The translations under genes and the position numbers were made by a program. The notes under the pieces were generated by a model. It was not told the DNA's origin, did no database searches, and saw nothing but the letters and a program-made list of their open reading frames with translations. A stretch of DNA of 64,000 nucleotides, from positions 1-64,000 of the forward strand of contig NZ_JAUSFI010000090.1 in NCBI RefSeq assembly GCF_030651495.1, in the 5' to 3' direction. The stretch comes from Undibacterium sp. Its GTDB lineage: Bacteria > Pseudomonadota > Gammaproteobacteria > Burkholderiales > Burkholderiaceae_D. Position 1 is the first letter of the stretch, and each line of letters begins with the position of its first letter. Positions 9,251 to 18,258 of this stretch are shown here, in pieces.

Positions 9251-9321
9251 GAATGTCGTAACAAAGATGGATGTTGGTCAAGATATCTTTTTGGCCATTT
9301 TTAGCCTTTTAGGGAGTTGTC

Positions 9322-9831
9322 ATGGCGAAGCACGAAAGTATACAAAAACGATTACAAAAAATACGTCCTCCAAGGGTCCAGATGACTTACGACGTTGAGA
9401 TTGGCGATTCTGTAGAGCAAAAAGAATTACCCTTTGTTGTTGGCGTAACTGGCGATTTTACTGGTAAGTCGGAACTAATACAGCCTAAATTAAAAGATAG
9501 AAAATTTGTGGCGATAGATCGAGATAATTTTGATGAGGTAATGGGGGGGCTGCAACCTAGGGCTGCGTATCGCGTGGCTAATGAACTGAGTGATCAAGGC
9601 GGGGAATTTGCGGTTGATCTTAAATTTGAATCAATGGAGGATTTTAGACCGGAGTCGGTAGTTCAACAAGTCGAACCTTTGAGGCAATTGCTGGAAGCTC
9701 GTACTAAGTTGGCTGATTTACGAAATAAACTCGCGGGCAATGAAAAGCTGGAAGATATTTTGAATGATGTGCTGAATAGTACAGAAAAGCTAGCGACACT
9801 GAGCCAACAGTCTAACCAGCAAGGAGCTTGA
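9322..9831 (+). CDS. tssB: T6SS contractile sheath small subunit TssB (VipA/ImpB)
   Basis: A 169-residue TssB that pairs with TssC to build the contractile sheath. The N-terminus (ESIQKRLQKIRPPRVQMTYDVE) and the ELPFVVGVTGDFTG segment are diagnostic, and the length is standard. A G7 run at 9543-9549 encodes Gly-Gly in frame. tssC starts two bases after its stop, and the start has a GGGAG site upstream. Confidence 0.97.
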   Translation: MAKHESIQKRLQKIRPPRVQMTYDVEIGDSVEQKELPFVVGVTGDFTGKSELIQPKLKDRKFVAIDRDNFDEVMGGLQPRAAYRVANELSDQGGEFAVDLKFESMEDFRPESVVQQVEPLRQLLEARTKLADLRNKLAGNEKLEDILNDVLNSTEKLATLSQQSNQQGA

Positions 9832-9832
9832 T

Positions 9833-11317
9833 ATGTCAGCACAACCGTTAGTTAAATCCTACGCGAGTGAATTTGCAGAAATTGGTTTGCTCGATCAAAT
9901 CGTGGAGCAAAGTAAGGTCGCCAAATCTTCGATAGAGCATGCCAGAGCTAAAGACATTATTTCAGAATTAGTCAGTCAGGTAATGCAGGGCACAGTCGTA
10001 GTATCCGACAATCTTGCCGCGACAATAGATGCGCGGGTTGCAGAGCTTGATCATCTTATTTCTAAGCAATTAAGCGCAGTCATGCACGCACCAGAATTCC
10101 AAAAGTTAGAAGGTAGTTGGACTGGCTTGAATTACCTGGTAAGAAATACCTCTACAGGGACTGGCCTCAAAATCAAGTTGATGAATGTGACTAAGAAAGA
10201 ATTGGTAAAAGACTTTCAGACTGCCTTGGAATTTGATCAAAGTGTGATGTTCAAGAAGGTTTACGAGGAAGAATTCGGTACTTTCGGTGGAGCGCCATTC
10301 GGTGCTTTGATCGGTGATTTTGAAGTGACGCGTCAACCTGAGGACATGTATTTCATTGAACAAATGTCGCATGTTGCCGCTGCTGCGCATGCTCCATTTA
10401 TTTCTGCCGCATCGCCAGAGTTATTTGGTTTGGAGACCTATAGCGACTTAGGGAAACCTAGGGATCTGTCTAAAGTTTTTGACACAGTAGAGTATTCCAA
10501 GTGGAAGTCTTTTCGGGAATCTGAGGATTCGCGCTACGTTGGTCTGACCTTGCCACGCTTCCTTGGACGCTTACCATTTAACCCGCGAGATGGTGCGACT
10601 GTTGAAGGCTTTAATTTTGTAGAAGATGTCGATGGCACTGATCACGAAAAATATTTGTGGTGTAACGCAGCCTATGCTTTCGGTACTAAATTGACGACAG
10701 CCTTTGATGACTTCGGTTGGTGTGCGGCCATTCGTGGTGTTGAAGGTGGTGGTTTGGTCGAGGATTTACCTACGCATACGTTCAAGACTGATGAGGGTGA
10801 AGTAGCCCTGAAATGTCCAACTGAAATAGCGATCACGGATCGTCGTGAAAAAGAGTTGAGCGATCTTGGATTCATTTCTCTTGTGCATTGCAAGGACACT
10901 GATTATGCCGCTTTTTTTGGCGCTCAGTCAGCCCAAAAGGCGAAAAAATATGCGAACGATTCAGCCAATGCAAATGCAGTTTTGTCGGCACAGCTACAGT
11001 ATATTTTTGCCGTGTCTCGCATCGCTCATTACATGAAAGCGATGATGCGCGACAAAATTGGTAGTTTTGCCTCAGCCGCCAATGTGCAAGACTTTTTGAA
11101 TCGCTGGCTAACCCAGTATGTGTTACTGGACGATAACGCAAGCCAAGCGCAAAAAGCGCAGTTCCCATTGAGAGAGGCCTCTGTGCAAGTATCGGAAGTA
11201 CCAGGTCGCCCTGGTGTTTATCGTGCAGTGAGTTTTTTACGACCACATTTTCAGTTGGATGAGTTATCTGTTTCACTCCGTTTGGTCGCGGAGCTGCCTC
11301 AATCGACCAAATCGTAA
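9833..11317 (+). CDS. tssC: T6SS contractile sheath large subunit TssC (VipB/ImpC)
   Basis: A 494-residue TssC, the large sheath subunit, which also presents the N-terminal helix recognised by ClpV after contraction. The EGSWTGLNYLVRNT segment, a long conserved central region (GALIGDFEV, RFLGRLPFNPRDG) and the C-terminal RPHFQLDELSVSLRLVAELP segment identify the family; length is standard. It follows tssB with a two-base gap and is 34 bases before hcp. Confidence 0.98.
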   Translation: MSAQPLVKSYASEFAEIGLLDQIVEQSKVAKSSIEHARAKDIISELVSQVMQGTVVVSDNLAATIDARVAELDHLISKQLSAVMHAPEFQKLEGSWTGLNYLVRNTSTGTGLKIKLMNVTKKELVKDFQTALEFDQSVMFKKVYEEEFGTFGGAPFGALIGDFEVTRQPEDMYFIEQMSHVAAAAHAPFISAASPELFGLETYSDLGKPRDLSKVFDTVEYSKWKSFRESEDSRYVGLTLPRFLGRLPFNPRDGATVEGFNFVEDVDGTDHEKYLWCNAAYAFGTKLTTAFDDFGWCAAIRGVEGGGLVEDLPTHTFKTDEGEVALKCPTEIAITDRREKELSDLGFISLVHCKDTDYAAFFGAQSAQKAKKYANDSANANAVLSAQLQYIFAVSRIAHYMKAMMRDKIGSFASAANVQDFLNRWLTQYVLLDDNASQAQKAQFPLREASVQVSEVPGRPGVYRAVSFLRPHFQLDELSVSLRLVAELPQSTKS

Positions 11318-11351
11318 TTTTTTATTTAAAATTTAATGAAGGAAAAGAAAA

Positions 11352-11843
11352 ATGGCAATTGACGTCTATTTGCAAATTGATGGTATCAAAGGTGAGTCAA
11401 CCGATACTGCACATAAGGACTGGATCGAATGTAAAGCGGTATCTTGGGAAGTACTACAACCTAAGTCTGCAACTTCGTCAACTGGCGGTGGTCACACGGC
11501 AGAGCGTTGTGAGCACAAAGATATCGTTTTGCAAAAATTGGCTGACCTGGCGACTCCATTGTTGCTCCAGAATAGTTCATCAGGAAAAACAATTCCGAAG
11601 GCAAAGTTTGAGTTCATGCGTGCTGATGCTCAAGGTGAACGGATTAAATATTTTGAAATTGAACTTGAAAATGTTTTGATTAGTGGCGTTTCTCCTTCAG
11701 TTGCACCTGGCGACATTCTTCAAGAGGAAGTTCGTTTGAAATTTTCCCAAGTTAAATGGAAATATATTCAACAGAAAATTTCGGGTGGCTCTGGTGGTAA
11801 TACCTCTGGTGGTTGGAATTTGTCTACCAATAAGACAGTTTAA
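11352..11843 (+). CDS. hcp: T6SS inner tube protein Hcp (TssD)
   Basis: A 163-residue Hcp that forms stacked hexameric rings of the expelled tube. MAIDVYLQIDGIKGES at the N-terminus and the KFEFMRADAQGERIKYFEIELENV segment are typical. No effector domain is fused; only a short Gly/Ser/Asn-rich tail follows. A GGAAAAG site precedes the ATG. A likely intrinsic terminator directly follows the gene inside the operon, suggesting Hcp is transcribed in excess over tssE-G. Confidence 0.97.
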   Translation: MAIDVYLQIDGIKGESTDTAHKDWIECKAVSWEVLQPKSATSSTGGGHTAERCEHKDIVLQKLADLATPLLLQNSSSGKTIPKAKFEFMRADAQGERIKYFEIELENVLISGVSPSVAPGDILQEEVRLKFSQVKWKYIQQKISGGSGGNTSGGWNLSTNKTV

Positions 11844-11858
11844 TTTTTTTTGTAAAAT

Positions 11859-11889
11859 CCGCGGCATTATTTTGTCGCGGTATTTTTTT
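11859..11889 (+). terminator. Intrinsic terminator after hcp
   Basis: The stem CCGCG/CGCGG (11859-11863 with 11876-11880) is followed by TATTTTTTT. It lies in the 60-base gap between hcp and tssE. The five-pair stem is modest, so partial readthrough into tssE-F-G is plausible. Confidence 0.6.
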
Positions 11890-11903
11890 GAGATTGGTAA
11901 TCA

Positions 11904-12395
11904 ATGCAAGGTTTCGCACCAGGACTGTTGGATAAATTATTGACAGGAAATAAGCATACGTCTTCTAGCGATATCGTGACACGCTTATCTATGGAAGAAT
12001 TGAAAGATTCTGTGGCGCGAGATTTGGAGGCTTTACTCAATACCAGAAAAGTGATCGCTGATGATTTATTTAAATTGTATCCAGAATGTAGTAATTCGAT
12101 AGTCACGTATGGTCTCAACGATTTTGCGGGCTTGAGTCTGGCAAGTACGGATGATAGAGCTTATATCTGTCGCTCACTAGAAAAAACCATTGCCAGGCAT
12201 GAGTCACGCCTGCAAAATGTGCAAGCCTCATTAGAGGTGCAAGAAGGTTCTATTAATAAATTAAATTTCGCTATTTCTGCGCTCTTAGTGGTCCATCCGG
12301 CACAAGAGCCAGTGAGTTTTGACGCTGTTTTGCAGCCATCGAGCTTACATTATTCGATTAGTAAAACGCGCCGTACTGCGCGTATTGAGATATAA
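11904..12395 (+). CDS. tssE: T6SS baseplate protein TssE (gp25-like)
   Basis: A 163-residue TssE, homologous to phage T4 gp25, the sheath-initiating baseplate wedge component. The conserved ARDLEALLNTRK segment (glutamate and arginine of the gp25 fold) is present, followed by the TYGLNDFAGLSL region. The ATG lies 60 bases after hcp, past the terminator hairpin, with a weak ribosome binding site. tssF begins two bases after its stop. Confidence 0.93.
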   Translation: MQGFAPGLLDKLLTGNKHTSSSDIVTRLSMEELKDSVARDLEALLNTRKVIADDLFKLYPECSNSIVTYGLNDFAGLSLASTDDRAYICRSLEKTIARHESRLQNVQASLEVQEGSINKLNFAISALLVVHPAQEPVSFDAVLQPSSLHYSISKTRRTARIEI

Positions 12396-12397
12396 AA

Positions 12398-14242
12398 ATG
12401 GATGAATTACTTCCATATTACGAGCGCGAACTCGGATTTTTAAGACGTTATTCTCGCGAATTTTCCGAGCGTTACCCGAAGATTGCCGGGCGGTTGCTGA
12501 TGGTAGGGGATGTATGTGAAGATCCACATATTGAACGGATGATACAGTCATTTGCTTTACTTAATTCTCGCATCTCAAAACGACTTGATGATGACTACCC
12601 AGAGTTTACTGAGGCATTGTTTGATGTTTTGTATCCGCATTATTTGCGCCCTTTTCCCTCATGTTCGATTGCCAGACTAGATTACAGTGCTGCTGCGGAA
12701 CAATTAACGGCAGCTACCAATATCCCAAGAGCAACTGAATTAACTTCGCGTCCGGTGAAGGGGGCCGCGTGCAAGTTTAAAACGGTATACGATGTTACCG
12801 TTGCCCCGATCCGTTTATCACATGTCCGATTTGATGCGATTGCAAATCCACCAGAGTCTGTGACACTGCCGCCAAAGGCGACTTCGACTATCAGCATCAC
12901 GATAGATATGTTGTCAGAACAGATTGGATTTTCACAGCTCAATATCAATTCACTACGCGCATTCATCGATGGCGAGTCTTCCTTTTGCGCTGGTTTGAGA
13001 GATACTTTGTTCATGCGCACTGTTTGTGCTTACGTTGAGGTTGGCCAAAGTAGGCGTTGGATAACATTGAAAACGCCGCCGATCAAAGGAGTGGGCTTTG
13101 ATGAGGATGAGTCCCTAATATCGTTTTCGGCACGATCACATCCTGCTTATCGTTTACTGACGGAATATTTCACTTTTCCAGAAAAATTTAATTTTTTTGA
13201 CATTGATCTAGCGGCGATTAATACCGTTTTACCGACGGCAAGTAAATCGTTTACTTTGCATTTGGTCTTAAGCGGCTTGCGTTCGGACTCGAATATGGCG
13301 CGCATGTTAGGTAATCTGTCAGCAAAAAATGTACTGCTTGGTTGCACTCCAGTTATCAACCTATTTAAACAACGCGGCGATCCAATACGTTTAACCCATG
13401 CTGGTGCACATTACTCCGTCGTTGCCGACGCGCGACGCGCATTTGCCTACGAAGTTCATAGCATAGACTCGGTCAAAATGGTAAGGCAAACCCCGCAAGG
13501 TGAAACTGTAACTGAGTTTCGTCCATTCTATTCTTTACGACATGGCGAAACCTCAGAAAAACAGGGACATTATTGGGTGGCGCACAGAGATGAAATGCTC
13601 GCTACTAAAAGCCCAGGATATGAGACAGCAATCTCTATCGTTGATATTGATTTCGATCCAGCGATGGTTGAAGCCCAGACCCTTAGTCTCGATTTGACTT
13701 GTTGTAATCGTGATTTGCCAGCGTCACTTACCTATGGATTGCCAGGAGGAGATTTGTTTATGGAGGGAGGATCTATGGTAAGTACGATTAGTTTTTTACG
13801 CAAACCAAGTGAGTCATATCGATTCGAGCGTGGACGTGGCGCACATTGGCGCCTAATTTCCCATTTATCCTTGAATCATTTGTCCTTGTCTCAAGGTGGA
13901 CTGGAAGCATTTCAAGAAATGTTGCATCTTTACGACCTGCCTAGATCACCGACTTCACAACGTCAGATCGGCGGCGTGATTGGGATCGAGCATAAGGCGG
14001 CAAAAGCCTGGTTGCCAGGAAACCCGTTTGCTTGTTTGGTGCGAGGAATAGAAGTACGGCTGACCATTGATGAAGAAAGCTTTGTCGGTAGTGGTATTCA
14101 TGTGTTTGCACATATCGTGGACAAATTTTTGGGTTTATATGTCACTGCCAATAGTTTCACTCAGCTCATTATTGTTTCAAGTAAAACAGGGGAGGAGTTA
14201 CTGCGATGTTTACCACGAAGCGGAGATTTGAACCTAGTGTAA
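12398..14242 (+). CDS. tssF: T6SS baseplate protein TssF (ImpG/VasA)
   Basis: A 614-residue TssF, which with TssG and TssE forms the baseplate wedge. The N-terminus MDELLPYYERELGFLRRYSREF and the YPKIAGRLL segment are diagnostic, and length is standard. It starts two bases after tssE, and its last 37 bases overlap tssG, a common arrangement for this stoichiometric complex. Confidence 0.97.
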   Translation: MDELLPYYERELGFLRRYSREFSERYPKIAGRLLMVGDVCEDPHIERMIQSFALLNSRISKRLDDDYPEFTEALFDVLYPHYLRPFPSCSIARLDYSAAAEQLTAATNIPRATELTSRPVKGAACKFKTVYDVTVAPIRLSHVRFDAIANPPESVTLPPKATSTISITIDMLSEQIGFSQLNINSLRAFIDGESSFCAGLRDTLFMRTVCAYVEVGQSRRWITLKTPPIKGVGFDEDESLISFSARSHPAYRLLTEYFTFPEKFNFFDIDLAAINTVLPTASKSFTLHLVLSGLRSDSNMARMLGNLSAKNVLLGCTPVINLFKQRGDPIRLTHAGAHYSVVADARRAFAYEVHSIDSVKMVRQTPQGETVTEFRPFYSLRHGETSEKQGHYWVAHRDEMLATKSPGYETAISIVDIDFDPAMVEAQTLSLDLTCCNRDLPASLTYGLPGGDLFMEGGSMVSTISFLRKPSESYRFERGRGAHWRLISHLSLNHLSLSQGGLEAFQEMLHLYDLPRSPTSQRQIGGVIGIEHKAAKAWLPGNPFACLVRGIEVRLTIDEESFVGSGIHVFAHIVDKFLGLYVTANSFTQLIIVSSKTGEELLRCLPRSGDLNLV

Positions 14243-15297
14243 TTCAGCGCCTGTTGGATGAACCTTATCGGTTTCAGTTCTTTCAGGCTGTCAGGATAGT
14301 TGAACTTTGGCTTAAACAACATGGTGTCCCACACGAAAATGCAGTAACGGATTTTGTACGTTTTAAAAATCGTACTTCACTGAGTTTTCCTGCCAGTGAG
14401 CTGGATGCGCTAAAGCTTTCGCCATCGACGATAAAAAAAACGGATGCCGAGTTAAGTGCGGCACTTGAAGCTGGTGAGCTAGCGCATATTGCTCTAACGC
14501 CTAGTTTTATGGGTTTTTTGGGAGGAAATGGAACGTTACCAGCGCACTACACTGAACGTATTGCAGAGCATGTTTTGTTCGAAAAAGACGATAGTCCGCG
14601 GGAATTTTTGGATACATTTTCGAATCGAGCGGTCGCTTTATTTTATGAGGCATGGCGTAAATATCGACTGGAGTTCAAATATGAACTGGGTAAGCAGGGG
14701 CAGAAAGATCAGTTCTTGCCTTTGCTGCTATCGTTAGCAGGGCTCGGGCATGACTCTCTGCAAAAAAGACTTAATCCAGACGGTGATGGCTTATTGGATC
14801 AATCGATGGGCTACTACGCTTCGGCATCAATGCAAAGGCCAATATCTGCGGCCCATATGCAAAGACTGCTGAGTGAGTATTTTTTAGTAGACATTAAGGT
14901 TGAGCAATTTATTGGCTGTTGGTATGGAGTGCCTGAGCAACAGCAGACCATGTTAGGGCTGACGAATGCCACTCTTGGTTCTGAGTCGATGGTCGGTGCC
15001 AGGGTTTGGCAACGTGATTTGCGGATGCGTTTGATGATCGGCCCTCTAAGCAGCGCAAAGTTTGAAAGTTTTTTACCAGGTGGAAAATCCGCCAAAACAC
15101 TGGAGCAGATGTTGGGCATTTTTAGTAACTTGTGCTTAGAATTTGAGGTGCAATTAGTACTGCGAAAGGAAGATGTCCAGGCGGCAAGCTTGATTTCGGA
15201 GCGTATGGGTGGACGCTTAGGTTGGAATAGCTTTCTGATGACAGCGCCGCCTGTAGAGGATAGGAAGGATGTTCAATATGAGATTCATGCTTTATAA
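14206..15297 (+). CDS. tssG: T6SS baseplate protein TssG (ImpH/VasB)
   Basis: A 363-residue TssG, partner of TssF in the wedge. The PYRFQFFQAVRIVELW segment and FMGFLGGNGTLPAHYTE are family hallmarks. The ATG lies inside the end of tssF, preceded by a strong GGGGAGGAG site at 14189-14197, which fixes the start. 126 bases separate it from clpV. Confidence 0.96.
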   Translation: MFTTKRRFEPSVIQRLLDEPYRFQFFQAVRIVELWLKQHGVPHENAVTDFVRFKNRTSLSFPASELDALKLSPSTIKKTDAELSAALEAGELAHIALTPSFMGFLGGNGTLPAHYTERIAEHVLFEKDDSPREFLDTFSNRAVALFYEAWRKYRLEFKYELGKQGQKDQFLPLLLSLAGLGHDSLQKRLNPDGDGLLDQSMGYYASASMQRPISAAHMQRLLSEYFLVDIKVEQFIGCWYGVPEQQQTMLGLTNATLGSESMVGARVWQRDLRMRLMIGPLSSAKFESFLPGGKSAKTLEQMLGIFSNLCLEFEVQLVLRKEDVQAASLISERMGGRLGWNSFLMTAPPVEDRKDVQYEIHAL

Positions 15298-15365
15298 ACT
15301 ATATGCTAAAAATGGCGCATGGAATTGCAAGAATAAAACTCAAAAAATAGAATAAAAGTAGGGTC

Positions 15366-15385
15366 ACCTGATGGTTATCTCAGGT
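15366..15385. other. Short inverted repeat between tssG and clpV
   Basis: ACCTGA (15366-15371) and TCAGGT (15380-15385) form a perfect six-base inverted repeat with an eight-base loop. No T-run follows, so it is not an intrinsic terminator. It could be an operator or a weak mRNA hairpin before clpV. The rest of the gap shows nothing clear. Confidence 0.25.
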
Positions 15386-15423
15386 TCCTGATATAAGTAA
15401 TTTAGACAAGGATAGACGGTAAT

Positions 15424-18147
15424 ATGAGCATTAATCTCAAGACATTGATTAGCAAACTGAACGATACATCCCGTATAGCCGCCACCAGAGCCGCGTCTAT
15501 TTGCGTCGGCTTAGGTCAATACGAGGTCGATATCGAACATTTGTTCTTAGCCTTGCTCGAACAACCTGAGAGCGATTTTGTGCGCATAGCGTATCACTGT
15601 GACATTAGCCCGAATAGTCTTGAGGCTGATCTGCGCAAAGAGATCAGTCGTTTTCAGGTTGGTAATACCCGCACCCCTGTCTTTTCTCCGCACCTGCCAA
15701 AATTATTCGAACATGCCTGGTTGATTGCATCGCTCGATGTGCAGGCGGGCAAGCAACAGCAAATACGCAGTAGTCATTTATTGCTCGCTTTATTGACAGA
15801 GCCAGATCTGGCTCAACTGGCTTATCGTGGTTCAAAATTATTCGTTAAATTCAAGTTGGATGATTTGAAACATGATTTGGCTAAAGTTACCACTGGCTCG
15901 CAAGAAAATGATGGCAGCAAAATTGAACAAAATGATGGCAATCTGACTGAAGACGGTGGCGATCCAGTCAGTGATTTAACGGCTAAAACCAACACCAAGA
16001 CGCCAGCATTGGATCAGTTCACCACCAATCTCACGCAACTCGTGCGTGACGGCAAAGTTGATCCCGTGATTGGCCGCGATATGGAAATCCGGCAGGCCAT
16101 TGATATCTTGATGCGCCGCCGGCAAAATAATCCGATTTTGACTGGTGAGGCCGGAGTCGGAAAAACTGCCGTGGTCGAAGGTTTAGCACTACGTATCGCA
16201 CAAAAAGATGTGCCTGAAGTCTTACACGGCGTTGAGATTCATACACTCGATATGGGCTTGTTGCAAGCAGGTGCCAGCGTCAAAGGCGAGTTTGAAAATC
16301 GTCTGAAGAACGTTATTGACGAGGTCAAAAAGAGCCCACATGCCATTATTTTGTTTATCGACGAAGCGCACACCATGATCGGTGCCGGTGGGCAAGCCGG
16401 ACAAAATGATGCGGCTAATCTTTTAAAACCAGCGTTGGCACGAGGCGAATTACGCACCATTGCAGCCACCACATGGAGTGAATACAAAAAATATTTTGAA
16501 AAAGACGCCGCGCTAGCCCGACGTTTTCAAGTTGTCAAAGTGGAAGAGCCGTCCGAGGAACTCGCCTGCGCCATGTTGCGTGGCATGGCACCATTGATGG
16601 AAAAACATTTCAATGTACGGGTGTATGACGAAGCCATTACCGAGGCAGTTCGTCTATCACATCGTTACATTAGTGGTCGCCAATTGCCGGATAAAGCCAT
16701 CAGCGTACTCGACACCGCTTGCGCCAAAGTGGCGTTAGGGCAAAATGCGACGCCTGTGTTGCTAGAAAATGTCAGCAGAAAATTAAACCGTATCACTGCC
16801 GAAATGAATTCGCTAGAGCGTGAACAAAGCGCGGGTGCCAGACACAGCACGCGTCTGCAAGAACTGCGTGACCTATCTGAGTTTTTACAAAGTGAGTATG
16901 ACGTATTGCGTGCGCGTTGGGAGCAAGAAAAAACTTTGACCGAGCAAATTCAAGTCTTGCGCGCGGCGCTGGAGAGTAATCAAATTGCCACGGTCTCAGA
17001 TGAATCTGAAAAAACTGCGGCCATAAGTAAGACTGGCAAAAAAAACAAAGAATCAAAAGAAGTCAACGAATTACAAACCCTGATCGAGCAGCTCCGGCTA
17101 TTGCAAGGTGATACACCTATGGTACCGGTGCAGGTCGATGGTCATATCGTGGCAGAGATCGTCGCTGCCTGGACTGGTATTCCGCTAGGTAAAATGGTCA
17201 AGGATGAGATCAAAACTGTTCTCAATCTGCAAAAATTATTGCAAGAGCGTGTGATGGGGCAATCGCACGCGATTGACGCAGTGGCCCAACGGGTGCGTAC
17301 TTCGCGTGCCAATCTAGATGATCCAAACAAGCCAAAAGGAGTATTTTTATTCGTCGGCCCGTCCGGCATAGGTAAAACCGAGACGGCGTTGGCATTGGCT
17401 GACGTACTATATGGCGGCGAGCGCAAACTGGTCACCATCAATATGAGTGAATACCAGGAAGCGCACAGCGTCTCTGGCTTAAAGGGTTCTCCTCCTGGCT
17501 ATGTCGGTTACGGTGAAGGCGGCGTTTTGACCGAGTCGGTGCGTCGCAATCCATATAGCGTCGTGTTGCTCGACGAAGTGGAAAAAGCCCATCCCGATGT
17601 ACTCGAGTTATTTTTCCAGGTTTTTGATAAAGGTGTACTCGATGATGCCGAGGGCAGAGAGATTGATTTTAAGAATACTATCATCATCCTAACCTCGAAT
17701 GTAGCTTCTAGTCTGATGATGCAGGCATGCCTGAATAAAGAGGCGAAGGATCTGCCGACGCCAAGCATGCTGGAGGAGAAAATTCGTCCGCAATTGATGA
17801 AAGTCTTCAAACCAGCTTTCTTAGGTCGTCTTAAAGTCATCCCGTTCTACCCGATTGCTGACGAGGTCTTAGTCCAAATTATTGAACTTAAACTCAAACG
17901 CATACAAAAACGTATCAGCGTCAACCACAAGGCAGAGTTCAGCTATGACGACGGCTTGATCGAGGCCGTATTGGCGCGCTGTACTGAAGTCGATTCCGGC
18001 GCACGCAATGTCGACAACATCCTTAACGGCACTTTGTTGCCTGAGATCGCCGAGAGTGTGCTGACCAAAATGGCTGAGGGTGCAGTGATTAGTAAAATCA
18101 AGGTCAGCGCAAATAAACAAGGCCAGTTCAAATACACTATTAAGTAG
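15424..18147 (+). CDS. clpV: T6SS sheath-recycling AAA+ ATPase ClpV (TssH)
   Basis: A 907-residue ClpB-family ATPase that disassembles contracted TssBC sheath. It has an N-terminal Clp_N repeat domain, then a first AAA domain (Walker A GEAGVGKT at 241-248, Walker B ILFIDEAH). A middle coiled-coil domain follows at about 430-560, and a second AAA domain with Walker A GPSGIGKT at 645-652. The ClpV-type C-terminal D2-small domain completes it. An Asp/Asn/Gly-rich linker around residues 155-185 separates the N-domain. It is the last gene of the plus-strand run and converges on tssA. Confidence 0.97.
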   Translation: MSINLKTLISKLNDTSRIAATRAASICVGLGQYEVDIEHLFLALLEQPESDFVRIAYHCDISPNSLEADLRKEISRFQVGNTRTPVFSPHLPKLFEHAWLIASLDVQAGKQQQIRSSHLLLALLTEPDLAQLAYRGSKLFVKFKLDDLKHDLAKVTTGSQENDGSKIEQNDGNLTEDGGDPVSDLTAKTNTKTPALDQFTTNLTQLVRDGKVDPVIGRDMEIRQAIDILMRRRQNNPILTGEAGVGKTAVVEGLALRIAQKDVPEVLHGVEIHTLDMGLLQAGASVKGEFENRLKNVIDEVKKSPHAIILFIDEAHTMIGAGGQAGQNDAANLLKPALARGELRTIAATTWSEYKKYFEKDAALARRFQVVKVEEPSEELACAMLRGMAPLMEKHFNVRVYDEAITEAVRLSHRYISGRQLPDKAISVLDTACAKVALGQNATPVLLENVSRKLNRITAEMNSLEREQSAGARHSTRLQELRDLSEFLQSEYDVLRARWEQEKTLTEQIQVLRAALESNQIATVSDESEKTAAISKTGKKNKESKEVNELQTLIEQLRLLQGDTPMVPVQVDGHIVAEIVAAWTGIPLGKMVKDEIKTVLNLQKLLQERVMGQSHAIDAVAQRVRTSRANLDDPNKPKGVFLFVGPSGIGKTETALALADVLYGGERKLVTINMSEYQEAHSVSGLKGSPPGYVGYGEGGVLTESVRRNPYSVVLLDEVEKAHPDVLELFFQVFDKGVLDDAEGREIDFKNTIIILTSNVASSLMMQACLNKEAKDLPTPSMLEEKIRPQLMKVFKPAFLGRLKVIPFYPIADEVLVQIIELKLKRIQKRISVNHKAEFSYDDGLIEAVLARCTEVDSGARNVDNILNGTLLPEIAESVLTKMAEGAVISKIKVSANKQGQFKYTIK

Positions 18148-18197
18148 AATCAATGATGAATCGAACTATTGCCGAGAGCTTTCACTCTGTCTACATT

Positions 18198-18236
18198 GCG
18201 AGAGACTTTTTCTCGCTAGCTGTATTTAAGCTAGCG
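18198..18236. terminator. Tandem hairpins between convergent clpV and tssA
   Basis: Two adjacent stem-loops sit in the 111-base convergent gap: GCGAGA/TCTCGC (18198-18203 with 18211-18216) and CGCTAGC/GCTAGCG (18214-18220 with 18230-18236). They overlap by three bases, so only one can form fully. Neither is followed by a strong T-run, so this may be a weak bidirectional terminator or an mRNA-end hairpin. Confidence 0.35.
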
Positions 18237-18258
18237 GTTACGTTGGACAGATGAACAC

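Noticed and set aside
15424-18147. Housekeeping ClpB rather than ClpV
   Set aside because: Position at the end of the tssBC-hcp-EFG run and the ClpV-like N-domain and linker favour ClpV.
18198-18236. Strong rho-independent terminator after clpV
   Set aside because: The two hairpins overlap and neither has a proper T-run, so they were kept only at low confidence.
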